Shown: one piece after another, positions 1 through 12,999 of the stretch
How the letters are laid out: each line of letters starts with the position of its first letter
How positions within the stretch are numbered: position 1 is the stretch's first letter
DNA from: Cyanoderma ruficeps
Lineage: Eukaryota; Chordata; Aves; Passeriformes; Timaliidae
Length of the DNA: 64,000 bases
Direction: 5' to 3'
Assembly: GCA_008694505.1 (NCBI GenBank)
Contig: VZDJ01007753.1
Location: 23,286,786 to 23,350,785, forward strand
The notes under the pieces: generated by a model
The model's input: the letters and a program-made list of their open reading frames with translations, nothing else
Told to the model about the DNA's origin: nothing
Databases searched by the model: none
Made by a program: the position numbers and the translations under genes

Positions 1-305
1 CAGTGTTTGGTTTCTTTTTGTCATCCTGCTGCGTAGTGCAACTCACAATGATCTTATAAGAAGATTGGGAGAGAGAAAGAGAGACAGGCCAGCAGGAAAT
101 AGCCAGTGTAAATTCCCTTTGCACTTGCTTGCAGTGCTGAAACCTGAGATACATTGAAATAAAATCTGCCAGGCTGATTTGAAGCCTTTTTTATATTAGT
201 AAAAATGTGAAGCTACTAGGATCACAAACAATAACCAAATGAATGGCCAGAATGATCAAATGCACTGCTGTTGAGGAGTTACACTCCTGAATTCTGTGTG
301 GTCAT

Positions 306-869
306 TGTGGGATAACCCCAGCCAGCAGCTTGGCCCTACTCAGCCACTTATTCTTTCCAAGGATGGGAAGAGAATTGGGATGGTAAAAGTGAGAAAAATT
401 GTGTATTGAGATAAGGACAGTTTAATAGGTAAAGCAAAAGCATGAAAAGTAAAATAAGAATGGATTCACCACTTCCCCTCAGCAGGCTGGTGTTCAGCCA
501 TCCCCAGGAAAGCTGAGCTGCATCACACATGATGGTTTATTTGGGAAAACACTATTATCTCAGAATGTTTCCACTTTCCTCTTCTTTCACCCAGATTTTA
601 TTGTTGAGCATGATGTTGTACAATATAGAATATCCTTTTGGTCTTTTGGGGTCAGCTGTCCTGACTGTCCCCTCTCAGATTCGTGTACTCCCCCAGCCCA
701 CTTGATGGCGAGGAGGTGTGAGAAACAGAAAAAAATCTTGGTGCTGTGCAAGCACTGCTCAACAATGGCTAAAGCATTCCTGCGTTACTAATGTTATTTT
801 CATCACAGACCAGAAAAGTGGTTCCATAATATGAAGAAAAATAGCTCTATCTTAGCCCAAACAAGTACA
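306..869 (-). mobile_element. ERVL-type solo LTR, complete, with 5-bp TSD
   Basis: This 564-bp LTR reads in the minus direction. Its plus-strand text begins TGTGGGATAACCCCAGCCAG and ends CAAACAAGTACA, matching both ends of a common avian ERVL-class LTR family as I know it. The middle contains the family signatures TTTAATAGGTAAAGCAAAAG and GAATATCCTTTTGGTC. It is flanked by an exact 5-bp direct repeat GTCAT at 301-305 and 870-874, the length typical of ERVL integration. No internal viral region is present, so it is a solo LTR left by LTR-LTR recombination. The TATA region on the sense strand is degraded. Confidence 0.9.
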
Positions 870-874
870 GTCAT

Positions 875-3800
875 ACAGAAATTATATAATAATACAATGA
901 TTTTGTCACAGGCAGACCCAAGGTTTCAAGCGTTTCAAAATTAATGAGGTTAAAATTGCAAACACCTGCTTGGACTTTCTGACCCAATGTAGCATGACTG
1001 CTTGAGAGAAAGGAGATAAAAGGAAGAGCGGTTCCTCTCTGGCTCCGTGCTGGGGATCTTTCCAGACCTCCTTTATTTACCAGCAGGAGGATGAGGGAAA
1101 ACAAAGCCAGGGAGTGGGATAAATTTTCTCATTATTGAGGCTGAGAAGATTGTATAATCTCAAGAGACCAGGTGGTCCCTGGGGGAGCTGCTCTGCTATG
1201 ACTGTGACTTTTGTGTCTCTTTTGCTGCCTTAGGCAACTGCCTACATGGTCTGGGCCTACATCTGCCCCCTGCCTGGGAAAATATGCTCCATAAAATTAA
1301 TATGCCAGGCTTAGAAATTTCACTGGGAAGCTGTCTCATTGTTAATTATTTGAGTTGGAGTTACAAGTATGAAAAACTTTGAATGATTATTAAACTAAAA
1401 AAATTTATTTGTTTATAGACAATACACCGGTGACACAGAGGATACTGCAAAAAGACAAGTGCTCATAATTGCTGTTTCTCTGTTAAGGAGCACTAAGGCT
1501 CCCACTGCCATCCTGACACTCTGGAATATTAAGTGACATCATTGCTGCAAGAATTATGTCTCTGCGTGATGTTTGGCTTGGGCATCTGATCATTACAGAA
1601 ATGAAGCTGCCAACAGTTGCACTACCAATCTTCACCCCTGCACGTGGTGGGTATGGTTCAATCATCCATTGCCATATGGCAAATAAGTCTCTTTCAGGGC
1701 AAGTAATCTTTTAATAGTAATATTTTCTCTTCTAATTTGCTCCAGAGATACTTGTTTCTGCAGCAGCACGTACTGACTGGCGATTCCTTCTTGCTTTCCA
1801 ACGTGAATGTCTCTAGCCCCTCTCTGACAAAGCTGCAAAGACAGCCTCTTCATGCATGAAACCTCTGCATCCATTATAAATGTTCCCATTGGCAAACATT
1901 GAAATGTGATGCTCTCTCAACAACATGGTCATGTGAGGGAGGAAAATAGAGCTGCACTTCAATAAAAGCTCTGCTCTCTGTGTTTACAAGATTTATAACA
2001 GCCAACATTAGCAACACCAGAAAACCCCAAACTGGATTTTATTCCATATTTGCTTTTTTTGGACTCAGTAAACAATTTTGCCAGAGAGATCCTGCCAACA
2101 ACAAAGAGCCTCAAAACACGTGACAGAGCTACACACGCAAAGAACCTCAGCCCATTCTGGAAGTGCACACACCACTGATGTTACCTACTGCTATCACAGT
2201 AATGTAACTACGCCAGTAAAATGAAGATGATTTTGATATCAGCTGACACTAAGCAGTGCTTGGGAGGGAAAAACATCAAAGAAAATACAGTTTCTGACCA
2301 GTATGCTTGGAACATTTAACAGACAGTATATTCTTTAGGCTGACCACAAAATTGTGCAATGTTTTTCATCAAACTATAGAACCTTCCAACCATGAATCTC
2401 TTCTTGGAAGAGTCACCTTCCTTATTGCAAAATATCCATTTTGACTTGGGGTACACAAACATTTATTACCTGCTTTACAACAACTCAGAACTACATCTGT
2501 GCTCTTACATAGGCCATGACTGAAAATAAAACCTCAACCTGTTAATCTACATAGCTGGAATGAGAAGCATACACTACATCATATGCAAATATGTGACTGG
2601 CTTTTAACAGAAAGAACACACATATGGTTTTGGAAAGAGTCCATGCTAATTCCTCTGTTCCACTAAAAGCAGTGACAGAATTGAGATACTCACTATTTCA
2701 AAGCAAAGGGCTAATTTAAAGCATTTCATAGGCTTAGTTTTCCTGATTCTTGAAGGAAATATATTTATTAGAGTCCCAGAGTTATCCGCTGTGTCTCCTA
2801 GGCCCTTCCTGGTTCAGGCAGTCAGGCTCTGTGGGGCACACCTGCAGCAGCAGAGGTGAGCTGTGAAGCAAAACGTCTCCCCAGGGTGGCCAGTCCCTCA
2901 AAAAACTTGCTATCATCATTTTTTGTCATAAGAAGGCAAATTGCACAAATTGCACTTACAAGTTTCAAGGGGACATTTAGGTTATACTCATATTGCAAAT
3001 CTCTGTCTGTACAAATCACTTTAATTTACAAATAAGAAATATTCTGTTTCTTTAAAATGTGTTTATTTAACGTTTACTCACACTGCATGAAAGTAAATAC
3101 AAAGGTCTCTCTCATGTGTCACCACATTTCATAGTGTCTACTGAGATACTTTACCCCATAATAGTCAACAGAAATACTGTATGAGTAGGTTGTAGACCTC
3201 TTATCCCCAGGGTTTCTTCATTCCTATTAGCACTCTGAGCTTGACTGCTGCTTCTTTTTGTACATCTGGACCCAGGCAACAGGTCATTAAGTTAGCTTCA
3301 TGATATGTAAATATCCACTGTAATTTGGCAGATAGAGTACACTTTAATGGGCACCACTTTTTTGAAACCTAGCATAACTGAAATGTGTACCCATCACTAA
3401 TAGCCAGTACAAGCATCTTAGAAAGAAGACAGTAAATAAACTCTGTAATTGGAAGTGCTATGTGTTCTGCTGGAAGAAAATGTGATTTTACCAATTACTT
3501 CAGAGTTATTGGAAAGATTATACTCCACAGGCCAGATAATATCTTTGCAGAACAAGTGCAGTAGTAGATAAGTGACAGTAGAAGATGATGACAAATTGTA
3601 CTGAGACAAGTTTCAGGACTGAGCCAAATTCTGCTGTGTGCAATGGCTCTGATTCTTGAGAATAGTCAGTACAACTACACACACAAGAAAAGGTTAGACA
3701 CTGATGCAGTTTTTTTTTCAGAGCTGGGAAAAATACGATGCATAAAATAAGGACATTATTTGCATAAAACAAATTACTAAAAATAGCTACAATAGGGGAA

Positions 3801-4246
3801 GCTTTGCTTAATTATTTTATTGTAGCATAACTGAGCTGCTCTTTTGATTCAAGTAAATAGGCAAATTTTAAGCTGGTTCTCTTTTTTGTTTTAAATTAAG
3901 ATACTAGAGGCGCTTTTATTATTCGGTTTTGTTCTATATTTCATCTCCATTATTTTCCAGCTGTATTGGACATATACCAACTTACACGTCAGAATTTAAC
4001 ATGAACTTCAGAGATTTATTTTCTTACTCCTGGGTTTACAATCTTTATTTTCTCACTGGCTCTCCCCTAATCACAGCTTGAAATGGAATAAAATTGAATA
4101 GAACTTCTTGTGACAATCTGCTAAACATACAAAAGAACAATACACTGGAGATGTTGGAGTTTATTTCTGATACCAAAAATTATGACTAAAGTGACTTCTG
4201 AAAATAACACTAACTGATTTATAACTATTGTTCAGAATTATGTTAA
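875..4246. other. intergenic, no gene recognised
   Basis: This is AT-rich sequence between two solo LTRs. Short open frames exist on the minus strand (1483-1665, 1662-1895, 1959-2168), but I recognise no protein, splice structure or repeat family. Confidence 0.6.
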
Positions 4247-4251
4247 TGGGC

Positions 4252-4783
4252 TGTCCTGGGTTGTAGTATAGAGTATGCAAAAGTATTCTATCACCATCTT
4301 CAGGAACTGTTGAATCCAATTGTTGAAGCAGTGTTTCCCAGACCCCGTCCCCTGGACTATCTTCTGTTAATGGCCCATCAGATGCCTTGCTGTATGACTC
4401 ATAGATAACTGCCTCCGGGAGCAATCTCTTGCTAATGGGCCGTCAAAGACTCTTCTGTTTGACTCATCATCCCATTGTGAGATGCTCCGCCTAGGGGGGA
4501 GGAGCCAGGCATTCTCACCTGGATATAATCTGGGATTTGGGCTGCCCTTACCCACTGGATTCCCAGAGGACCGGAGCTACCAGACCTTTCTACGGGATCA
4601 CTGCTTCAGGAAGACCACCTCATCTGGACTGCTTCCATCACCCGGATCAGGTTGTATTCTGACTCTGTCAGTGGTCTTTTGTATTATTTGATTTATTTTT
4701 ATTCTAACTTTTTTTCTTTCTTCTTATTAAATTGTATTTTCTGACTTGGAGCCTCTCACTTGGTTTGTTTTCAAACCACTACA
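4252..4783 (+). mobile_element. solo LTR of a second endogenous retrovirus family, with TSD
   Basis: This 532-bp LTR begins TGTCCTGGGTTGTAG and ends AACCACTACA, the canonical TG...CA form. It is bracketed by an exact TGGGC direct repeat at 4247-4251 and 4784-4788; one further adjacent A also matches. Internal promoter-like elements are a TATA-type GGATATAATC near 4522 and a poly(A) hexamer ATTAAA at 4726-4731, followed by a T/G-rich stretch, so the sense strand is plus. Base composition is clearly more GC-rich than the flanks. No gag, pol or env sequence adjoins it. It is not the same family as the LTR at 306-869. Confidence 0.85.
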
Positions 4784-4788
4784 TGGGC

Positions 4789-7700
4789 ATAACTTACCAC
4801 CAAACTCTCTTGATGAATGCTATTGATGCTGGTAATGATATTACACTGGAAGGAACAAGGAGCTGGGGGATGTACCGTGATCTGCCAGAGTTCATTTTGC
4901 TGGTAAAGTTTGCCTTGTAAAATTTTAGACGCCTAACAAAGAACTTTAAATTAGAAAAAAATTGTCTCTAGGATTCTTTTAGACAGTAGTAAGCAGCATT
5001 TCTGTTCTGAATTATCTTCCAGAGGACTCAGATTTTTGCTACTCTGCACAAGCAGAGTCCAGTCCCTTCGCAGTTAAAACCAGGGAGGTGGGGGTTCAAG
5101 ATTTCTAGCCTTTAGGTTCCAGACATTGTCCCACACCTCAGCCTGAGCTGGACAATCCACCCACGGGTTTCACATAATTTCTGGTTATTGTTCAGGTTCA
5201 GTAACCTCACAGGCAACCTGACTTAATCCCCAGTTTTACAACTTCCATTATACATGTTTGGCACTTGGCAGACACATGAAATGTATGCAGGCCTTTTCAG
5301 CTAAAAAAGCTTGCAAACTAGTATGCAGTATTCTAATGTGTAGGATAGTTTTTCCCCATATTTTGAACAATTATTCTTTAAATGACAAATATTTTCTTTC
5401 CTCCCCAAATCATCTTCTCCTTCTTCCTCCTCCTCCTACTATCACTACTACTATTATTACTACTACTATTACTCTACAACTACTACTACTACTACTATTA
5501 TNACTTTAACAGAGGTGTGGTATGTGATGATAGAATAGCTGTACTGCCATTTCTTTCTTCCTCCTAAACTTATAGCGGCCAAACATTGCCCCAAGTAAGA
5601 GAAATATTATTTATTTTGAAATTACCAGATATTTTTCTAACTTTAATCCAAAGACAGTAATACATTTTTCAAAAGCACTAAAGCCTCAATATCTTTTCCA
5701 CATGTTACTGTTACAGAGGAGTTATATCAACAAAAGATGTTGATATCTAATGTGGCTGCTTAAGAGCTTACTGGCAAACTTGACAGACTAAATTAAGATG
5801 CAATAATTTTCATGCCCTCTTATTTCTGCCACAGAGCTTGCCTCAGTGCAACAAATCCTTGCCAAACATTACTAACTGCAGCTACAACTCTCATCTAATC
5901 ACTTCTGAGGTGAAAGGATAGTTCATTTCATCTGTGGTACTTGGCATTCCTGAGAATCCTCTGTTCAATAAGTGTGAAAGAGGACGTTCCTTCACCCAGA
6001 GCTTAATGGAAAACGATTGCATTGGGAAGTTACAACAGCTCTTTTTTTGTTTCCTCTTGTCTGGAGAGGCTTGATTTAGCATCAACCTTTAGGTAGAAAT
6101 AGAGTGACCACTCTGCCGAAGGTCTAAGGTTACGAAAGCTTCCTTGCAGTGCTTTCTCCATAAATAAGCAAAAGAGATTTTAAATGAGAAATTTTTCATG
6201 CCTTCATAGAATATAAAGTAGAGTTTTTAAAATTGTAAATGGAATAAAACTGAAGATGGGAAAGAAATTTAAAAAATATCCAGGCCTGATTCCAGACAAC
6301 TCACTGGCTTCCCAGGTCACAGAAAACTCAGTGCAGTTCTTCCTGGTCCTGAGAGAGTTCCTCCTCCCTCAACTCTGTCCAGTCTGCTCCCCATTTCCCC
6401 TCATGGCAGTAGGATCTCCTCTTGGTCTTCGATTATCCAGGCTGGACAAGCCCAGTCCATGTTGCCTCTCCACCATGACCTAAGAAGTTGCATTCATTCT
6501 CGATAAAAATAAATAATGTCAAAGGAGATCAAGGGAGAGTCTGAAAACTTTTGTTTATTAAACGGGTCTCTTGCTCTTAGATTATCTCTACAAGAAAGCT
6601 ACTGATGCACAAGAGGGCAGTATGTCACAGGGAAATCTAGCATTGGAGTTACAGAGTACACTGCTGCTGTTTCTGGCACAAAAATTATTTGGGGCTGATA
6701 TATCAACTCAGTTATTTTAAATCCAGTCATTGAGCCAATTTAATGAGCCCAAGGAACTAAGCAAATTAACCATGTTTTCCTACAATTTTTCCAGACTTTA
6801 CATCTTTATTGACTATATAGGCTTTTTAAATACCATTTCATGCTAATGCATATAGGGAATTCTGCCAGGAGTGACAAAATTACAGTGCTGCTGCAAGCTG
6901 CAGCCAAAGTGTGATAATGGCAACGATTGCTTCAGCAGCAAGTGCTGGCTCTGATGAATCAAGGTCACCTCTCAGTCAGAGCAGATGAACTTCCAAAAAC
7001 TGGTGTTTCACCACCCTAAGGAATCTGGAATTGAGTTTTTCCTCCTGTGTAATTTCAGGAGATTTAAAGTCAATTTGTGATGAATATTCAGATAGAGTAT
7101 TTTAACTTACCTGGATGTGAAATAAATTTTCATTGTGCCTGAGATTCAATATGACAAATTAATTTAGGTCTTACTGCATTTTTAAGCCTCTTGAGACACC
7201 AAACTATGTAATTATCACCATCTTGTCTATTCAGTGTTCTGCTTCACATTTTGAGAACCCCATTGTGGTGTAGTAGTGACATTATTAATACGTCTGCTTT
7301 TATGGTATATAAAAGCTGGGACTTTCCACAAATGTGTTTATGCTGCAGGTCTGAAGAGCAATGTTTGAGAGCTGACTTAATTAATTATCCTAAAGACCAT
7401 TGTAAACTTTTTAGCCATAGGGTAAACCATCCAAGTACATCAGCATTCCTCTTCATACCAGAAAGTCTCTTTTACTGAGAGCGACCAGGATATTGCAAGT
7501 CAACATACAGGTGCACTAAAATCACAGTGAAAGGAAGCCTATGAAGTATCTCCTCAAAACGTCTGGCTCACACCAATATATGTTATTCGAAAGGGATAAG
7601 TGCAAAATGAACAAATTGCCAGTGGCCTACATTAGAAAACCTTTAAAGGAACCAAGTATTGTGGAAGTGTAGAACATAGACATGCTGGGGGGAAAATAAC

Positions 7701-10700
7701 AAAAAAATAGCTTATGAAGTGTCACTAATTTGCTTTTAAAATATCTTTTCCAGGATTCACTGCATGTGGAATCCTGACAAATATAATAATGCTCTTACTG
7801 TTGCGCTAGCTATTAATTATTTTGTACTCTTCAGTTCAAATGTTCCCTTAGCAAAAGAATGTTGTGCTCAGACTCTCAGCAGAGAGAAGGGCAATGAGGA
7901 AGGGGAAGGAAAAGCAAAGTTTAAATTTCTTCTGCTGTGTCTTAGGTGTTTGGATCTCTAATCTCTTTCAAAAACAGACTGTAGACAGTGCAGCCACAAG
8001 ACAACCTCAGCAACCTTGGTACAGTAGTGGAACACTAATTTGAAAATATGTTTGGAAACTTATTTGAAGATATGTTCTTCAGCAAGAACAATCATTGAAA
8101 TTGCAATCTTCCCTTCCATACAATCCTTTCCAGAGGATAAATTCTCCTCACTGATAAAGTAATTTGGCAGATGCAGTCACTCAAGTGAATATTGTTCATT
8201 GGATATCAAGTAGCTTGCAAAATAGAAAGAATAAACCATCCAGCAAATAGATAAAATGAAATGAGAACTATCTTGCATTCTTAGGTACCATGAAGCTGAA
8301 AGACTATTCTCTTACATTTCCTACTTCAAATTCCCTGAGGCTGGGAAATTTCTAAACTGGGCTGAAAAACCATTTAAGCTATATGAAAGGAATCAGTCCC
8401 TGAATGCTTAGAAATATAAATCAGCCTGTTCATTTGAAAACATTTTCAAACTTGATACTGCGAATTATTTTTTATGGATATTCTTTTGCCCAATAGGTAA
8501 TTAGAACCCTTACTCTAATCACATTATCATTATCTACCATACAGAACAAAACTGTCTTCTTCATATCACACTTCCAGTATAAAAACCTCTTGCTAGTCTC
8601 CACTTGGGATAGTCTGAGTAATTTGAATTTTTTCAGTGCTTCATTTCTTTGTCTTCAAAGAAACTGCTTTGAATTCAGTCATAGATTTATTTCTGGTGTA
8701 TGAGACTGTAAATTTCTTTCTGCTTCTGACAAATCTGAAAACATGATCACTGCTACGTTTTCAAGATCTATCCTCAAGCTGAGAGAAAATCCAATCAAGA
8801 CCCACATCTAAGCTTTTCTTTCATTTCAGTAATTTGTGTCAAACTGGGATGCAAATTTACCAGCATTTATCTTAGCTCCACCTACTCCAATTTGCAATAG
8901 AGGCAGAACTACGATACCCTATCCTGTGCTAATTGTGCAAAAATATTCAATACAAAATGTCATCTTTCACATATTTGTAGTAAAACCTTGGTATAGTTGT
9001 AAATATAACTGTAAATGTCAGTCAGCTAGGTGGCATGAAAACAAAAGATGAACACATATTTCTAAAGTTTCTTATTCTTTCCAGTGGAATTTTCTTCTTT
9101 TTGCACACATACACTATAAATATCTATTATTAGGTAACTAAAACATCTCACTTCTAATCTTTTAAAAAATGCATTGAAACATTTATTATTTTTATTGGGT
9201 AAGTATTATTAGAAAATACATGTTTTAAAAGCAATATTTTTATTGTAGGACTAAAAATCTTTTGACATGTTCCCTATTTTTTCCCCAAATGGAGAAGTTC
9301 CAGGTGAACATGACTAAAGTTAGGGATGGGGCAGTACTGATAGGAAGGTTCTGGAAAGTTCACTTACCGTCAACCTACATCTATTTGAAAAGAAATACAA
9401 CGTTGTTGGCTGTTTGGACTGTAAGGCTGCCAGGGTCTGTATATGCAGAATGGACAAACATAAAATGCCTCGACCATGGGCAGTTCACAAACATAGGCTT
9501 TAACAAAAAAGCTTCCTCAGTCTGTGGAACCACCTCAACAATTATTTCCTCAATAACCAGCAGTCCATGAAAATGGCAAGATCCATGGATTTCTCAGTAA
9601 TGTTGCCACAGAGAAATGGAAATCTCTCTGCTCTGGACACCATTCTTCTGTAGAAGACTGTGTGTGGGGGTTTTGCAGCTTCTTCTCATACAGTCTCATT
9701 GATGCAAAATTTGCACTCTTAGAAGAGCGACCTTCCCTTTGCAATTAGTGGAGTTAGTAGGGATGTCTCTTGACATTATTTTCTTTTTTTTTTTTTAACC
9801 CTAAAATTGATTTCTATTTTTAAGGTGCTTTGTGTAATTTTCTCACGTTTCCCCATCAATGATACTTCAAAATCCTGTTCAAACGCTCATTTTCTTTCTA
9901 TTTGATATTTTGTGGTTGTACTTATTTAATGCAGGGTTACAGAGAACTGAGCAACTTCTATAGTTTCTCCCACAACCTCCTGTATTTATTCAATTCACAG
10001 GTCTCTAGAGAAACAAGTTTAGTGTGAGACTAAAGACAGTCAACTGTGACAATGAAAAAGAAAAATCAGATGTTTTATTGAAGGTCACTATGTTATAATC
10101 ACTATATAAAAGATTACTGCAGTTTATAAGCATTAATACTCATTTCCACAAATATCTGTTATTGTATTTCACAAGGACCAATGAGTTACCAAGAAATATT
10201 TTGCAATGTGTCAATTTGCAAAGACTTCCATCCAGCTCCTAGAGTATATTCTGTTATCCATATCACCCTGCACAATGTGGATAGGAATGGGGAGAGGAAT
10301 AATTGCCTTACTGACTTTGCCTTACTGACCATGTGAGTAGCACAGGATGTGCTTAGGCTAAAAAGCACTTTGGTGATGTCCACGGAACGTCCATGTAAAC
10401 CTGAGTCTTACAGTGGGAAAGGTCCAATAAATAACTGGATTACTGCAGTCCACACATCCTTCTCCCAAAACCAGGAAAACTCTCCAGTGTGGAAACCTCA
10501 TGAGATTTATTGGGTGAGATGCCCAGACACTGGAACGGGACTGAACAAAAAACACACACCTTTATTCATGATCATATATTCATAATTAGGTACCATTAGG
10601 TGGTAATGTATGAGCATAGACAAATACTCTGTCATTGGAACATATTAGAGAGCACAATAATTTGTTCTTAAAAAAAAACAAACCAAAAGAATCAGGTCAA

Positions 10701-12329
10701 TGAAAGAAGATGAAATGGATGGAAATTGCATATGTCCTATGATTTCATCTGGAAATGCATTGCATGAAAAAAAATGTGGCTAAGGAAGAAGACTATAACT
10801 CATGTGTGTTTGGTTTACCTTTTTATTAGATACATATTTTAATTTTATTGTATTATTTTTATGGTTTAAAATATGTGCTTTCAGAAAAAAATTAAATCTT
10901 CTGAATGTTCTGTTGTAGAAAACAAAAGGAAAAACTGGGCAGAGGATGGCTCATGAATTTCAAAAATAGCTCATGAATTTGCAAATGTGCCTGCTTAGTG
11001 CAGATAGCAGGAACACCTCCTCAGACATCACGCTCTATAATGCACTTCGACATGGTTACTTGAGAGGTAGTAAATGAACAGCAGCCCTTGTCCCCTATGT
11101 TTAATCAAAAGCGAACAGTCAAAATTGTGCCAGGCCTAATTCACAAAAAAAAAAGCATGGAGGAAATTAATGCAAGGGTATCAAGTCTCTAAAAGGATGC
11201 CATGAACCTTTCTGGGACAGCAGCCTTTGCATAGCAAATCATCCAGAGGCTGGAAACCAATTTAAGAAAATAGAAAGCATCTATCGTTTGCACCAGCTGG
11301 GCTGTGGTGGGGTGACACAAGAAAATTTTCAATCTGAACAGCTATTAGCAGGATGTCAAAACAGACTTTATTTCAGAATCTTCAGGGCTCATGACGGTAT
11401 TTTATAATAAAAAGTACAATTAGAAGTTGACTCGTTCTCCATACAGAAAAAAGATTAATAGCTTTATTCAGGTAACCTTTTGCTTTGCTTATTATATTTG
11501 GACTAAGTATTAAAATGCAGAGCTTCTGAACTATAGCTCCAAAACATAATAGAGAAATCTCAGCTGTGTCTTCACCAGCTTCAGTGAGACACAATATCTG
11601 CATATCTTTTTATAATATTGGAATTTTAAGGTCAACACCTCTTTTTTACCCTGAGCTTTCATTTTTTTAAAAACATATTTCTTTCTTTTTAAAATAGGTC
11701 ATCCAGACTGTAAACTAAGAAATTTAATGTTTTCAGAATAGCAAAACAAAATATATGTAAGTAAATTAAAAAAGAATTAGAAAAATTCTGAATATTCTTT
11801 ATTTAACTGACCACTGTGAGAACTTCTAAAAGCAAAATGAAAATGATAAATAACATTTTTAATACTTATTGTCACAGACCTTATTGCCACAGACCCAGTG
11901 TTAGTTGGTCTCCTAACAGATAACACAATAACAGTATAGAATAATATAGATGTTAGTCCGTGTACAAGAATGCTTTGTTAGTTCCTACAAGCTGATCCAT
12001 GTGAACATCATGAGAGCTGTACATGTATGCAAGTGTTTTTCAGAATTCAGCTGTGCTGTCCAGGTCTGATAACACCAATTTCCTTACAGGTTCTAATAGA
12101 AGTCTATTACTTTGGAAAAAGAATTGTCATTAATTATTGAAATAATGTTACTGGTTTCAAAATATTTGATACATTTCTAGAAATTCCAGTTGGTAGAGAC
12201 CTGTGATTATGAAATACTTTTGTTCTTCCTTGAGAAACATGCCTTTCACAACATCCATGGTTGAAGGAAAGCTCATATACATGACTTCATTGTATACTGG
12301 CAGCTCAGCACTAGTTTGAAAAAAATAAC
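4789..12329. other. intergenic, no gene recognised
   Basis: This is a 7.5-kb AT-rich stretch containing a trinucleotide repeat at 5412-5507. Open frames such as 9262-9570 (plus, 102 codons) have no recognisable domains and are of a length expected by chance in this volume of sequence. I see no repeat family that I can name. Confidence 0.6.
5412..5507. repeat. TCC / TAC trinucleotide repeat with an ambiguous base
   Basis: A TCC-type run passes into interrupted TAC/TAT trinucleotide repeats, ending in a tract at about 5480-5500. A single N stands at 5502, directly at the end of the purest part, which suggests that the assembly could not settle the copy number. Confidence 0.9.
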
Positions 12330-12995
12330 CATAGAATGGTTTGGGTTGGAAGGGCCCTTAAAGGTCATCCAGTTTCAACCCCTTTGTCTTGGGCAGAGAC
12401 AACTCTCACTAGACAGGTTACTCAAAGTGGCATCCAGGCTGGTCTTGAACACTTCCAGGAATGGGGAATCAGAAATCTCCCTGGGCAATGTGTGCCAGCG
12501 CTTTACTACTCTTATAAAAAAGAATTTCTTCCTAATCCCCAATCTAAACCTACCCTGCTTCTTCTTAAGTTAAATTCCCCCCATCCTGTCACTACATGCC
12601 CTTGCGAGAAGTCCCTCTCCAGTCTTGTTGTAGCCCCCTTTAGGTGCTGGAAGGCTGCTATAAGGTCTCCCCAGAGCCTTCTCCAGGTTGTACAGCCCCA
12701 GCTCTCTCTGCCAGGCTTCACAGAAGGAGGTGCTCCAGCCTTGTGATCAACTTGGTGGCCTTCTCTGGACTTGTTCCAATAGGTCAGTGTCTTTCTTGTG
12801 TTGGAGGCTCCAGAGCTGGGTGCAGCACCCCAGGTAGGATTTCACAAGAGCAGAGCAGAGGGGCAGAATCCCCTTCCTCACACTGCTGGCCACGCTGCTT
12901 TGAATGCAGCCCAGGATGCTGTTGGCTTTCTGGGCTGTGAGCACACATTGCCAAATCTTCTTGAGATTTTCATCCAAAACCAGCCCCAAAGAGAA
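12330..12995 (-). mobile_element. CR1 LINE, 5'-truncated
   Basis: The plus-strand text starts with the reverse complement of the CR1 3' tail (CATAGAATGGTTTGGGTTGG) and continues through the 3' UTR into the end of the reverse-transcriptase ORF. On the minus strand, about 12760-12985 still translates as the recognisable CR1 ORF2 C-terminus ([18 protein letters not shown] and LLEQVQRRP). It is a fossil copy without a full ORF. Open frames on the plus strand here (12336-12746 and others) are antisense to CR1. Confidence 0.93.
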
Positions 12996-12999
12996 AAGA

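Noticed and set aside
1480..2170. cluster of minus-strand open frames, possible processed pseudogene
   Set aside because: Adjacent frames do not join into any protein I recognise, and no poly(A) tail or target duplication was seen.
9262..9570. 102-codon plus-strand open frame
   Set aside because: No recognisable domain, no neighbouring exon-like sequence, and ordinary composition.
12336..12746. 136-codon plus-strand open frame
   Set aside because: It is antisense to a CR1 element whose coding and 3' UTR sequence reads on the minus strand.
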